From Campylobacterota bacterium (GTDB lineage Bacteria > Campylobacterota > Campylobacteria > Campylobacterales > Sulfurovaceae), in assembly GCA_003252535.1 (NCBI GenBank), contig QKDN01000054.1, positions 124,001 to 188,000 on the forward strand: a stretch of 64,000 nt of DNA, in the 5' to 3' direction. Below the pieces are notes generated by a model. It made no database searches, was not told the DNA's origin, and was given only the letters and a program-made list of their open reading frames with translations. Below, piece after piece: positions 7,941-16,439 of this stretch. Each line of letters opens with the position of its first letter. The stretch's first letter is position 1. The position numbers and the translations under genes are program-made.

Positions 7941-8465
7941 ATGTACAACAAAGTAATATTGATGGGAAATCTCACACGCGATATCGAGCTGCGCTATACC
8001 CAGGGCGGAAGCGCGATCGGGAGCACCGGTCTTGCGGTCAACCGCAAGTGGAAGACCAATACGGGCGAGCAGAAGGAAGAGGTGATGTTCATCGACATCA
8101 CTTTCTTCGGCCGCACCGCGGAGATAGCCAATCAGTATTTGCGTAAGGGCAGACAGGTACTGGTGGATGGAAGACTTTCACTCGAGCAGTGGACGGCTCA
8201 GGACGGCTCAAAGAGAAGCAAACACGCAGTCATCGTCGAGAACCTCCAGATGGTTGGCGGACGTGATGATGCGATGGGCGGCGGCAGCAATACGAACAGC
8301 AGTTACGGCAATTACGGCGGTAACAGCTATGGCGGGGGGCAGCAGGCTCCTTCGACCAATTACGGCCAGCAGAACTCTCAGCCTGCATACTCGGGCGGAC
8401 ACAACAGCCAGATGAACAACAACATCCCCGAAATAGATATCAGCGAAGACGAAATACCATTCTAG
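7941..8465 (+). CDS. ssb: Single-stranded DNA-binding protein
   Basis: Coats and protects single-stranded DNA in replication, recombination and repair. 174 residues. The OB fold covers about 1-110 (MYNKVILMGNLTRDIELRY, FIDITFFGRTAE, KGRQVLVDGRL). It is followed by a flexible Gly/Asn/Ser/Gln-rich linker and the acidic C-terminal tip ISEDEIPF, which recruits partner proteins. It sits between rpsF and rpsR, 9 bases before the latter, the usual bacterial arrangement that ties its expression to ribosomal protein synthesis. AATAGGAGCCCC precedes the ATG. Confidence 0.97.
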   Translation: MYNKVILMGNLTRDIELRYTQGGSAIGSTGLAVNRKWKTNTGEQKEEVMFIDITFFGRTAEIANQYLRKGRQVLVDGRLSLEQWTAQDGSKRSKHAVIVENLQMVGGRDDAMGGGSNTNSSYGNYGGNSYGGGQQAPSTNYGQQNSQPAYSGGHNSQMNNNIPEIDISEDEIPF

Positions 8466-8474
8466 GAGAATACA

Positions 8475-8738
8475 ATGGCAGAAAGAAAAAAATTCAAAAA
8501 GAAATACTGCAAGTACTGTGAAGCAAAAACAGACTTCATCGATTACAAAGATGTGGCTCAATTCAAATTCAGCCTCAGCGAGAGATTCAAGATCATGCCA
8601 AGAAGACTTACCGGCAACTGCAAAAAGCACCAGGAGCTTGTAACGATCGCTATCAAGAGAGCGAGACAAACTGCCCTCATCCCATACATCGTAGACAGAA
8701 AGAACGTAGTAGAGAACCCGTTCGAACTGATCAAGTAA
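8475..8738 (+). CDS. rpsR: 30S ribosomal protein S18
   Basis: Pairs with S6 on the 30S platform. 87 residues, rich in Lys and Arg, with the characteristic [19 protein letters not shown] near the N-terminus and [20 protein letters not shown] in the middle. The CxxC plus a later Cys (CKYC ... NCKKH) is the zinc-binding type seen in some S18 proteins. Last gene of the rpsF-ssb-rpsR operon; two hairpins lie directly downstream. Confidence 0.97.
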   Translation: MAERKKFKKKYCKYCEAKTDFIDYKDVAQFKFSLSERFKIMPRRLTGNCKKHQELVTIAIKRARQTALIPYIVDRKNVVENPFELIK

Positions 8739-8744
8739 GACCCC

Positions 8745-8781
8745 TGCGCCCAGCGGCGCAACACTCCGCACTTCGCGGAGT
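8745..8781 (+). terminator. Double-hairpin terminator after rpsR
   Basis: Two stems in series: TGCGCC-CAGC-GGCGCA (8745-8760) and ACTCCGC-ACTTC-GCGGAGT (8763-8781), followed by a pyrimidine-rich run (ACCTTTCCCCCTCTTTTC). The position, 7 bases after the stop, supports termination of the ribosomal operon. Confidence 0.7.
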
Positions 8782-8861
8782 ACCTTTCCCCCTCTTTTCA
8801 TTTCCATCTTTTAGTTCATTCAAGATACAATAATCCTTGTCACTACATTCAAGGAGTCCGC

Positions 8862-9362
8862 ATGACGCACTTTAATAAAATATTTTTTACTGCATTCGTA
8901 TTCATATCATATGCAGCCGCAGCAGAGCCGTGCAAGCTGCTCGATACCGGCGATATCAAGGGAGTATTCCCCGGAGCCGATATCAAGATCACGATGAACG
9001 AGACCAAGCCTGCCAATCCGCTGGGGATCAAGCGGTGCTTCTGGGAGGCGAGCGAGACCGATATGAAGTTCGTACAGCTTACTATCGCCGAGGACAGCGA
9101 GGCAAAGATCAAGACCGCCTACCAGTTCGACAACAACAAACAGTATATCGAGAATGTCAAGGATGTCGCAGGGATCGGAAAGAGCGCCTACTATGGCGGC
9201 AGCGGTCTCAAGATGGGGGCTGGGCTCCATGTCAGGATAGAAGGCGCATGGCTCAATATCACGGTGGGACTGGGAATAGGCAACAAGGATGAGCAGAAAC
9301 ATATCGATATCGAGAAAGCCCTCGCTGCCAAAGCCATAGCCAACCTGCAAAAGGGGAAATAA
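8862..9362 (+). CDS. Exported hypothetical protein
   Basis: 166 residues with a clear signal peptide (IFFTAFVFISYAAAA, cleavage near residue 21) and a mature domain beginning EPCKLLDTGD. Two Cys residues in the mature part (C24 and C59) may form a disulfide. I do not recognise the family, though the layout (short exported domain with GIGKSAYYGG and a hydrophobic beta-like end) resembles small periplasmic proteins that bind an outer-membrane partner. An AAGGAG site precedes the ATG, and the stop overlaps the ATG of the OmpA-family gene by one base, so the two are coupled and probably act together in the envelope. Confidence 0.75.
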   Translation: MTHFNKIFFTAFVFISYAAAAEPCKLLDTGDIKGVFPGADIKITMNETKPANPLGIKRCFWEASETDMKFVQLTIAEDSEAKIKTAYQFDNNKQYIENVKDVAGIGKSAYYGGSGLKMGAGLHVRIEGAWLNITVGLGIGNKDEQKHIDIEKALAAKAIANLQKGK

Positions 9363-10345
9363 TGTACTACAGACTTATTCCCATACTGATCACAGTTACG
9401 CTCTTCACGGGTGTGCTTGGTGCCAAAGATATCCCCGGCAGCAAGGATCATCCCCTCGTCAAACGCTACAAAGACTCCGAGATCAGGGGCTACGATATGC
9501 AAAAGTACGGCGAGCTCACCCTGCCGCTGGGTAAAGCGGTACTGAACGGCAGCGTGGAGTATGCGAAAAAGGAGCGGGTAGAGGGGAGACTCACGAGACT
9601 CCTCTATCTCGTACCCGACGACCGCGCCACCCTCGAGGTCTACAAGAACTACGAAGAGGAGCTTCGCAAGGGCGGTTTCGAACCACTCTTCGAGTGCCGC
9701 GGCGATGATGAGTGCGGCAGGCTCTTCCACCAGGCGATCTGGTCGCAGGAGCGGGCACTGCACAATGTCAAGTACCTCGAAATGGTCTTCAACACACCCG
9801 AAGATCAGCGTCTGATGGTAGCCAAACGCAGCGGTGAAGCGGGCGATGTCTACACCGTCCTTTATGTAGCCAAAAATGCATCCAGCGTCCCCGACTGGGC
9901 TAAGAAGCGGGTAACGGTCCTCTTCGAGGTGCTCGAGACGGCCAAGATGGAGCAGAACATGGTGACAGTGAGCGCCGAGAAAATGTCACGGGAGATCAGC
10001 ACATCGGGTCATATCGCTCTCTACGGCATCTACTTCGATACCGACAAGGCCGATATCAAGCCCGAATCCCACCCTCTACTCTCCGAGATAGCCAAGCTCC
10101 TCGGCAGCGATCCCGCCCTCTCGCTCTATATCGTCGGACACACTGACAATACCGGCTCGTTCGCACATAACGAACAGCTCTCGCGCAAACGAGCCGAATC
10201 GGTGGTCAAGTACCTGGTCTCCAAAGAGAAGATCGATGCCAAACGGCTCAAGGGGTACGGCGTAGGGCCGCTCGCCCCCGTCGCATCCAACGACACCGAA
10301 GAGGGGAGAGCCAAGAACAGGAGAGTGGAGCTGATCAAGCAGTGA
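9362..10345 (+). CDS. DUF4892-like / OmpA-family outer-membrane-associated protein
   Basis: 327 residues with an N-terminal signal peptide (ITVTLFTGVLGA). The first 200 residues resemble the DUF4892 domain (KRYKDSEIRGYD, LTRLLYLVPDD). Residues about 215-327 form an OmpA-like peptidoglycan-binding domain: YGIYFDTDKADIKPES, IVGHTDNTGS, NEQLSRKRAESV, GYGVGPLAP and the final NRRVELIKQ. It probably sits in the periplasm or outer membrane and contacts the cell wall. Translationally coupled to the exported protein upstream. Convergent with the next minus-strand gene, 9 bases between stops. Confidence 0.88.
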   Translation: MYYRLIPILITVTLFTGVLGAKDIPGSKDHPLVKRYKDSEIRGYDMQKYGELTLPLGKAVLNGSVEYAKKERVEGRLTRLLYLVPDDRATLEVYKNYEEELRKGGFEPLFECRGDDECGRLFHQAIWSQERALHNVKYLEMVFNTPEDQRLMVAKRSGEAGDVYTVLYVAKNASSVPDWAKKRVTVLFEVLETAKMEQNMVTVSAEKMSREISTSGHIALYGIYFDTDKADIKPESHPLLSEIAKLLGSDPALSLYIVGHTDNTGSFAHNEQLSRKRAESVVKYLVSKEKIDAKRLKGYGVGPLAPVASNDTEEGRAKNRRVELIKQ

Positions 10346-10354
10346 AGCTGTGCT

Positions 10355-10768
10355 TCAGCGGGGAATGATCCCCCGCGGCATCTTCGGATACATCCTGAAG
10401 AGTGTCCTGTTATAGAGTTTCCCGTCGAAACACTCCGGCTCGTCGGGATCGTCGGTGCAGGGGAGAACCTGCAATTCCCATTTTCCCTTTTCATAGTGCA
10501 ACAGGGCGACGATATCCTCATAATTGCTCTTCCCGTCCTTCGAACGTGCCCCTGCGACGAACCACGCCCAACCATCCTCGACATTCAGCGTGCGGAGGGT
10601 GAGGACGACATCAAGCTGCGATTTCTCATAGGTATCACGATGGATCGCATCGAGTATTACTTTTCTCCTTGGGTCGTTGAACTCTTTAGTGAGGTCTTTG
10701 GGGAAGAGGGGTTGTGGTGTTACCATCAGGACCGCGAGGATAAGCAGGTGGAAAAAGGAGGGTTTCAT
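10355..10768 (-). CDS. Exported hypothetical protein
   Basis: 137 residues from the ATG at 10768, which starts a good signal peptide (FFHLLILAVLMVTP). The open frame extends far upstream through antisense of the next gene and that part is not coding. The mature part has a central GWAWFVAGA motif followed by EDIVALLHYEKGKWEL and two Cys near the end (CTDDPDEPEC). The short repeated pattern 'VILDAIHRDTYEKS... VVLTLRTLNVEDGWAWFVA' resembles a family of small exported proteins of Proteobacteria, function unknown. Transcribed alone. Confidence 0.7.
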   Translation of the reverse strand: MKPSFFHLLILAVLMVTPQPLFPKDLTKEFNDPRRKVILDAIHRDTYEKSQLDVVLTLRTLNVEDGWAWFVAGARSKDGKSNYEDIVALLHYEKGKWELQVLPCTDDPDEPECFDGKLYNRTLFRMYPKMPRGIIPR

Positions 10769-10897
10769 TGTCTTTCCTAAAATAAGTTGCAACGATTGTA
10801 CCGAAAATTCTGCGGCAAAGTAGATCGAACTCTGACACATTGAAAAAATTAGAGTATAATCGGGCAATATTTTTCGATAAATCCGGAAAGAAAATCC

Positions 10898-11899
10898 ATG
10901 AACCACCTTGAACTCTGGGGGATGAAGAAGGTTGCCTACTTCTACCTCTATTTTCGCAAGTTTTCGCACAAGGAGTACGCCTCGGTGGGCGAGCTCTTCA
11001 ATGACCGCAGGCTTATTATACCCCTTGCCGTAGCGTTCGCGGTGGGGTTCGTGATGACGCTCCCCATCGTGATCTTCGAGATACTCTACAGCTATACCGC
11101 CGACTGGGAGAGTCTCCTCAGCTATGGGGTGATCCTGGCTCTGAGCGTGTTCCTGGAGTTCTATTTCCTCTTCCTGCTCGGGTTCGCGACGCTGGGGTAC
11201 TATATCCGCCATCTCTACGCCATCGACCGCAGGCATCGGCTGGGCGGGGGCGGGTTTCGCACTTCGTTGGTGCGCATCGCGATGGAGCTCCCCGAAAAGA
11301 GGATCGTGAGCTACAATGTCGATCCGTACGAGTACCGTGAGAAGAGGGTATTCCTCCTCTCGCTCCTCTACAAGGCCAAGGTGATCCTCACCTCCGTGGT
11401 GCTGAAGTTCCTCTTTCGCAGGCTTTTTGGCCGCAGCGTGCTCCGGGGCTACAGTGCCGCTGTCTCGGCTCCCGTGACGGCGGTGTGGGACGCGGCGGTC
11501 TTCTGGCAGACGATGAAGCGGGCGAAGTACAAGCTCGTGATGCGCTTCGTCGCGCGGCACATGGTCGAGCGGAGGATGGAGCTCCTCGCATCCCATACGA
11601 CGCTGATACTCTACCGCTACTACTACATGGGCGAATACGAGAGCAATCTCAGCTACCTCCTCCAGCATATCTATGCACATACGCCGTTTGACTACGGCAG
11701 GGAGGAGTATCTCACAGCGGATATCGCCGCACACCCGCAGCTCATGGCGTTGCTGCTGGCATTCAAGGCGACGCTTTTCAGTGCGAAAGAGAAGCAGATC
11801 ATCCGGGAGCTGGGGATAGCGGACGAGGTGAAGGTGCTCAGAAGGATGATCGTTTCGGCCGATCTACACGGGCTGGAGAGGTATGTGGATGGGTTATGA
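10898..11899 (+). CDS. Hypothetical membrane protein
   Basis: 333 residues, not recognised. Two strong membrane segments lie in the N-terminal third (about 39-64, LIIPLAVAFAVGFVMTLP; and about 75-105, ILALSVFLEFYFLFLLGFA), enclosing a short loop. A third weaker hydrophobic region lies near 180. The C-terminal half is cytoplasmic-looking, rich in Arg, Tyr and Leu, and helical (VERRMELLASHTTLILYRYYY). GGAAAG lies upstream of the ATG. There are no catalytic motifs. Single gene, convergent with the methyltransferase gene 11 bases downstream. Confidence 0.7.
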   Translation: MNHLELWGMKKVAYFYLYFRKFSHKEYASVGELFNDRRLIIPLAVAFAVGFVMTLPIVIFEILYSYTADWESLLSYGVILALSVFLEFYFLFLLGFATLGYYIRHLYAIDRRHRLGGGGFRTSLVRIAMELPEKRIVSYNVDPYEYREKRVFLLSLLYKAKVILTSVVLKFLFRRLFGRSVLRGYSAAVSAPVTAVWDAAVFWQTMKRAKYKLVMRFVARHMVERRMELLASHTTLILYRYYYMGEYESNLSYLLQHIYAHTPFDYGREEYLTADIAAHPQLMALLLAFKATLFSAKEKQIIRELGIADEVKVLRRMIVSADLHGLERYVDGL

Positions 11900-11910
11900 A
11901 GGAGGAGGTT

Positions 11911-12606
11911 TTAGGCCTTCCCAAACACCAGGAACTCCTTGTCCCCCTCGTCGATATAGAGATTGATCGGGTTACGGGAGAGGAGTTTCATCTTTTTGAA
12001 TCCCTTCTGGAGCCTTTTTGCAGGGTGGTAATACTGGTGGATAGTCTCCCGGCTTTTGGTAAAGTGCGTCCCGTCCTGCTCAAAAAGGGTGAAGTGTGAC
12101 GTGTAGTGACCATCTTCGAAGTCGCTGTCTATAGCAAGAAATCGCTCGCCGTCATCGATCGTGTACGATCCCACTCCGACCTCCTCGAAACCGGCTATAG
12201 TATTGATATCGCAGAGGAAATAGCCGCCGCTGTTGAGACGCTCTTCGATACATACGAGAAATTTTTGCAGCGCATCGGGATCGAGGTAGTTGACCATATC
12301 GAAAATCGCCGTGATGACATCGTAGCTCCCTTCGAGGTCGCAGAGGTCGACACACGTTGCATCGAGGCCTTTCTCGCTGCTTCGTTTGACCATTTCAGCG
12401 CTCAGATCAATACCAAGGAGCCTGGAGGGTCCGAAACGCTCCCGGATGGAGAGGAGGAAATCGCCGCTGCCGCAGCCTACATCGAGAAGCGAATCGAAGG
12501 TGAACTTCTCAAGGAAATCGTAATAATATTCGTAGAGGGCGGGAGCAGACTCCTTGATCCCTATGAGGTCTTCGACTTTGGCGTAAAGGTCGAGATTATT
12601 TGACAC
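11911..12606 (-). CDS. Class I SAM-dependent methyltransferase
   Basis: 231 residues. The SAM-binding motif I is LLDVGCGSGDFLL (about 39-51), followed by LLGIDLSAEMV (motif II), ATCVDLCDLEGSYDVITAIFD, and LNSGGYFLCDINT. This is the Methyltransf_11/25 type fold found in many small-molecule methyltransferases; the substrate cannot be told. Its start overlaps the last 11 bases of hisG, so it is co-transcribed with the histidine gene upstream, but a role in histidine biosynthesis does not follow. Confidence 0.88.
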   Translation of the reverse strand: MSNNLDLYAKVEDLIGIKESAPALYEYYYDFLEKFTFDSLLDVGCGSGDFLLSIRERFGPSRLLGIDLSAEMVKRSSEKGLDATCVDLCDLEGSYDVITAIFDMVNYLDPDALQKFLVCIEERLNSGGYFLCDINTIAGFEEVGVGSYTIDDGERFLAIDSDFEDGHYTSHFTLFEQDGTHFTKSRETIHQYYHPAKRLQKGFKKMKLLSRNPINLYIDEGDKEFLVFGKA

Positions 12607-13219
12607 GGCTCTTGACTACATCGTTGATCTTCTCGTAGAGTGAGAGGATCTCGTCCTTTTTGGCGTAGTAGCTGTTCTTGTTGGCGATGAGGTGGGCAGA
12701 AGAGTCCATGATGTTCTCGGCGACCTTGAGACCGTTCTCCCTCATCGTGTTGCCCGTATCGACGATGTCGACGATGGCATCGACCAGGCCTACGAGGGGG
12801 GCGAGCTCGATGGAGCCGTAGAGCTTGACCACTTCGACGCCGACGGCTCTCTGGGCGAAATAGTTCTTGGTGATATTGACCATCTTGGTGGCTACCTTGA
12901 TCGCCGGTTTGTTCCAGTCGAGCTCATCGTCGTTCTTGATGCCGATAGCGACGCGGCATTTGCCGAGGTTCATATCGAGGAGGCTGATGATATCGAGCTC
13001 CTTTTCGGTGATGACATCCAGACCCACGACCCCGAGGTCCGCCGCGCCGTGCTCGACATAGGTGGGGACATCCTGGTTGCGGACATTGAGGAAGCGGAAC
13101 TCGCCGATATCGAGGATGAGCTTGCGGCTCTCGAACTCGAACTCACCGCCGAAAATCTCGGCGAATATCTCCAGTGTCTCTTCGGCGATTCTACCCTTTG
13201 GCAGTGCGATAGTTAACAT
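12596..13219 (-). CDS. hisG: ATP phosphoribosyltransferase, short form
   Basis: First step of histidine biosynthesis: ATP plus PRPP to phosphoribosyl-ATP. 207 residues, the short form lacking the C-terminal regulatory domain, which normally works with HisZ (not in this window). Typical stretches: MLTIALPKGRIAEETLEIF, FRFLNVRNQDVPTYVEHG, DLGVVGLDVITE, and the PRPP-binding LVDAIVDIVDTGNTMRENG. Lies 3 bases downstream of coaX and overlaps the methyltransferase, so the three minus-strand genes form an operon. Confidence 0.95.
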   Translation of the reverse strand: MLTIALPKGRIAEETLEIFAEIFGGEFEFESRKLILDIGEFRFLNVRNQDVPTYVEHGAADLGVVGLDVITEKELDIISLLDMNLGKCRVAIGIKNDDELDWNKPAIKVATKMVNITKNYFAQRAVGVEVVKLYGSIELAPLVGLVDAIVDIVDTGNTMRENGLKVAENIMDSSAHLIANKNSYYAKKDEILSLYEKINDVVKSRVK

Positions 13220-13222
13220 ATA

Positions 13223-13843
13223 TTACCCTTTCAAAACCTTCTGCATCCCTTCAAATACCAGTGTGTCACTGTAGACAGACCCCCCGAACAGTGAGGAGAG
13301 GAAACGGCCGTCTCCCCCGGTGAAGTAGAGCTGCCTGCCGTCTGCATGGAGCTCTATGGCAGATTTGATAGACGCGATTATACCATAGCTAATCCCATCT
13401 TTGGTTGTAGCGGGGAGGCGGGAGAGGTCTACAGAGTAATTGATTTCCGTCCGCAGAGCGGGGGAGATCGCTGTGTAGGAGTGGAGCCGCGCTGCGATCC
13501 CCTCGAGGATGAAGCCCCCACGGTACGCACCTCCCTCCATCACATCAACGGTGATGGCGGAGCCTGCGTCGACCAGCACGCCGTCGTCCCGGCTCAGGCA
13601 CAAGGCGCGCCTGTCGATTCCCATCGTCCCGTAGGCGCCTTCGAGCTGCATCAGGTGAGAGACATCGCGCCACATCGGCAGTGCAGCAAGCTTCGCAGAG
13701 AGAGCAGTGTTGACCGAGATGTAGGAGAGTGGAGTGCCTCCGTACTGTACCATCGCTTCATCATGGGGGAGATGGATGACACTTCTGCCGTCGTAGATAT
13801 GGATATGGGTATTGCCGATATCGGCGAGGAGTCTCGAGTGCAT
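13223..13843 (-). CDS. coaX: Type III pantothenate kinase
   Basis: Phosphorylates pantothenate, the first step of coenzyme A synthesis. About 206 residues from the ATG at 13843, preferred over an upstream TTG because ACGGA lies 6 bases before it. ASKHA-fold motifs: LLADIGNTHIHIYDG at the N-terminus (phosphate-1), GIDRRALCLSRDDGVLVDAG in the centre and GGFILEGIAARLHS for the adenosine site, with FTGGDGRFL near the end. It is shorter than the usual 240-260 residue CoaX, as in other members of this phylum. First gene of the coaX-hisG-methyltransferase operon. Confidence 0.92.
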   Translation of the reverse strand: MHSRLLADIGNTHIHIYDGRSVIHLPHDEAMVQYGGTPLSYISVNTALSAKLAALPMWRDVSHLMQLEGAYGTMGIDRRALCLSRDDGVLVDAGSAITVDVMEGGAYRGGFILEGIAARLHSYTAISPALRTEINYSVDLSRLPATTKDGISYGIIASIKSAIELHADGRQLYFTGGDGRFLSSLFGGSVYSDTLVFEGMQKVLKG

Positions 13844-13970
13844 TGGTTTTCCGTACAATTTTGTTGTACTGAAGTATTGCAGAATTTTTTTTTGTTATTG
13901 TTGAAGTATATAAAAAAGAAGAGAGGTCTTTTGGTTATAATAACATAAAGTAATCAAAGGAGAGGGTTCC

Positions 13971-14441
13971 ATGCCGATGTTTTCACGGAAGAAAGAAGCA
14001 AAATATACTGCTGCCGAGATCATGCTGGGTATTAATATACTCAATCAGGTCAATATGCCTTTGCGGTTTCTCTATCAGATTTTCGAAGAGAACAACAGGG
14101 ACCCCTTTGCCATCATGCTGATCTCGGCATTGCATACCGATCTTGGAGAACTGGTCAGGGCTCAGAAAAGAGAGAGCGATATGCTCTTCGAAGTGGACAA
14201 GGGTGAAAATATCTATGCGATCATCTGCCAGGATACGAAGGTCGACGGCGGATACTATCTCATCAACAGGCTGAGCCGCTATATCTACGGGGATCAGGGA
14301 TCGGATTTCATCGCGACGGTCGTCGAGATCGTCAATACCGACCATCGCCCCGAAGAGGTGGTCCTCAAACTCCTGGATACCTACCTGGCGGTCAAAAAAG
14401 ACGGTCACTCCCGGGAAAATATCTTTCATATCCTCCGTTAG
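13971..14441 (+). CDS. Small protein with degenerate GGDEF-like fold, paralogue 1
   Basis: 156 residues, soluble, no signal peptide. By eye it follows the second half of a GGDEF domain: SDMLFEVDKGENIYAIICQ aligns with the strand-turn-strand that carries GG(D/E)EF, but the motif reads KGENI. KVDGGYYLINRL then fits the following helix, VVEIVNTDHRPEEVVLKLLD the 'ISIG ... AD.AL' stretch, and LAVKKDGHSRENIF the 'AK..G.N' end. No catalytic Asp/Glu triad remains, so it would be a non-enzymatic sensor or scaffold. AAAGGAGAGG precedes the ATG. The next gene is a paralogue. This fold call is inference from pattern only. Confidence 0.7.
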   Translation: MPMFSRKKEAKYTAAEIMLGINILNQVNMPLRFLYQIFEENNRDPFAIMLISALHTDLGELVRAQKRESDMLFEVDKGENIYAIICQDTKVDGGYYLINRLSRYIYGDQGSDFIATVVEIVNTDHRPEEVVLKLLDTYLAVKKDGHSRENIFHILR

Positions 14442-14529
14442 GTATTTGCGGTCGTGGAGCAGAGAGTGAAAAAAAGTGATTTAGGTTATAATTGTCTTTC
14501 CAAAGACACAGTGAACAAAGGAGCAAATC

Positions 14530-15006
14530 ATGATATCAAAAAAATTTGAGCGGAGCCGCACTTCAAGATATGACGAGAACGAGCTGCATCTGGCATCGGC
14601 TATACTCGAAAAGATCGAAAGACCACTGAGGCTCCTCTATACGCTGCTGGATTCGAGCAGCGAAGAGACATTTACCATCATGATGCTCTCGGAACCCGAT
14701 ACGGAACTTGCAGGGATCATCAGAAAACACAAAAGGACTACCGACCTTCTCTTCGAGATCGGCAGCGGTGAGAACCTGTCTCTTGTGATCTGTCAGGATA
14801 CTTCGATCGACGGAAGCTACTACTTCATGAACCGTCTCAGCAAGGAGATCATCAATGCCGGCGGCAAAAGGTTGACGTCGGTGATGGTGCAGGTGGTGCA
14901 CTGTGGCTATACTGCCGAGCAGATCGCTCTGAAACTCCTTGACGTCTATACGCAGGCAAAAGCCGACAATATATCATTGGCCGGTACATACCATATCCTG
15001 GATTGA
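14530..15006 (+). CDS. Small protein with degenerate GGDEF-like fold, paralogue 2
   Basis: 158 residues, clearly homologous to the preceding gene along its whole length: ILEKIERPLRLLYTLL against ILNQVNMPLRFLYQIF, DLLFEIGSGENLSLVICQDT against DMLFEVDKGENIYAIICQDT, and YYFMNRLSKEI against YYLINRLSRYI. The GGDEF position reads SGENL. Tandem duplication is likely. The spacer of 88 bases between the two carries its own AAAGGAG site. It runs into the GT-B-like gene 7 bases later, so this pair and that gene are probably one functional unit upstream of petABC. Confidence 0.7.
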   Translation: MISKKFERSRTSRYDENELHLASAILEKIERPLRLLYTLLDSSSEETFTIMMLSEPDTELAGIIRKHKRTTDLLFEIGSGENLSLVICQDTSIDGSYYFMNRLSKEIINAGGKRLTSVMVQVVHCGYTAEQIALKLLDVYTQAKADNISLAGTYHILD

Positions 15007-15013
15007 GCAGGGT

Positions 15014-15871
15014 ATGAGGATATATTACTATGCCTTCACAGGGCACAAATGGGGGCTTGACAGTGTCAAAAGGGCAGCTGCCCTGATCGGCGCTATGGAG
15101 ACCAAAGGGATTGGGATCGAGCTTCTTGTCAATGATTTTCGCGCAGGTCTGGCAGCGAGGGAGTTCGGTATAGCCGATGCGGTCACGATCGAAAGCTACA
15201 AGGATATCGATGCCGTCGCGGAGCGGGGGGATATCGTATTCATCGATACACCCGAGGATATCAGCGAGAGGCTCGAGCGATACAGCGATGAGTTCGGACA
15301 GCTTTTTATCGTAAGCGACAGGGAACGCGAGAGGATATATACGGAGCGGTATCTTACCCCAGCGGATCAGATGTTCCCGTCGATCCTTGTAGCCGATGAG
15401 TATTTTGAACCGCTGGAGAAGGAAAAGCGTGTGGTTTTCTTCCAGGGGGATGCCGACTATGACAAAGTGATCCTCAAACACGCAGAGTTCTTTGAGGGGA
15501 GTGGTATGGAACTGATCCTCGGTCACTATTTCTTCCTTCGTTATGAAGATGAACTCGCTCCACTTTTTACGACGATGCATGAGGCCGAGGAGTACACGCA
15601 GTTGATACGAAGCAGCAGTGATGTCGTGACGGCTTCGGTCCAGTGCGCGCTCGAAGCGGGTGCATCACAGGCGAATGTACTCTATATCATGAGCGGGAAC
15701 GACTCTGCTGAGATGTTGGAGATGCTGGGGGAATATGACATCAAAATTATTGATGGATATAATCGCAATGGTTTACAAAAATTTATCAACTCCGATCCCG
15801 TGATTCATAAAAACCTGACGAATCACATGGAAAGGCTCGTTACTTCGCTTTTTGAGGCAATTAATTCATAA
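15014..15871 (+). CDS. GT-B-like (PseG-like) hypothetical protein
   Basis: 285 residues from the ATG at 15014 (MRIYYYAFTGHKWG); the open frame starts earlier but inside the previous gene. The pattern of the PseG/GT-B nucleotide-sugar fold is visible: an N-terminal Rossmann-like half beginning with a glycine-containing loop after strand 1 (YAFTGHKWGLDSVKRAA), a linker, and a second half with VVFFQGDADYDKVIL, SSDVVTASVQCALEAGAS and VLYIMSGNDSAEMLEMLGEY, the order found in PseG-type hydrolases and MurG-like transferases. Substrate unknown. Follows the degenerate-GGDEF pair and precedes petA by 57 bases. Confidence 0.6.
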   Translation: MRIYYYAFTGHKWGLDSVKRAAALIGAMETKGIGIELLVNDFRAGLAAREFGIADAVTIESYKDIDAVAERGDIVFIDTPEDISERLERYSDEFGQLFIVSDRERERIYTERYLTPADQMFPSILVADEYFEPLEKEKRVVFFQGDADYDKVILKHAEFFEGSGMELILGHYFFLRYEDELAPLFTTMHEAEEYTQLIRSSSDVVTASVQCALEAGASQANVLYIMSGNDSAEMLEMLGEYDIKIIDGYNRNGLQKFINSDPVIHKNLTNHMERLVTSLFEAINS

Positions 15872-15928
15872 GACTTTAATACTATTGGCACTATAATCTT
15901 CAGATTAAATTTTATCTAAAGGAAAGGT

Positions 15929-16429
15929 ATGAGTAGTAGAAGAGACTTTATGGGTAAAGCACTCGGCGGTTTTGCTGCACTTGGCGGTATTGCTGCGCTC
16001 TATGCGATGAAACGAAGCTGGGATCCGCTTCCAAGCGTAAAGGCTGCCGGTTTTACGACTGTAGACTTAAGCGCGGCTGAACCAAATGTTCTAAATGTTG
16101 AGAAGTGGAGAGGGAAGCCTATCTTTATCCTCAAAAAGACTCCCGATATGAAACCGGATGATAGAGATGTTGTTGTCGGAAGCGACAGATTCCATGTCTC
16201 TATCGGTCTTTGTACCCACCTTGGTTGTATCCCTGCATACCAGGCTGACAATAAGAAATTCAAATGTGCCTGCCACGGCGGCGAGTTCGATACAAGCGGA
16301 CACCAGATCTTCGGTCCTCCACCAAGTCCTCTTGAGGTTCCACCGTTCAAGATCGACGGAACAAAGATCGTACTCGGCGAAGCCGGTCCTGAGTACACCA
16401 AAATGAAAGACGCCGGTCTAACGGTATAA
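15929..16429 (+). CDS. petA: Rieske iron-sulfur subunit of the cytochrome bc1 complex
   Basis: Carries electrons from quinol at the Qo site to the c-type cytochrome. 166 residues. The N-terminus has a twin-Arg/hydrophobic membrane anchor (RRDFMGKALGGFAALGG). The [2Fe-2S] boxes are CTHLGC (95-100) and CACHGGEFD (113-121): ligands Cys95, His97, Cys113 and His116, with a disulfide between Cys100 and Cys115. The box II sequence CACHGG is a variant of the usual CPCHGS. AAAGGAAAGG precedes the ATG. First gene of petABC, 10 bases before petB. Confidence 0.97.
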   Translation: MSSRRDFMGKALGGFAALGGIAALYAMKRSWDPLPSVKAAGFTTVDLSAAEPNVLNVEKWRGKPIFILKKTPDMKPDDRDVVVGSDRFHVSIGLCTHLGCIPAYQADNKKFKCACHGGEFDTSGHQIFGPPPSPLEVPPFKIDGTKIVLGEAGPEYTKMKDAGLTV

Positions 16430-16439
16430 GGGGTGAGCT

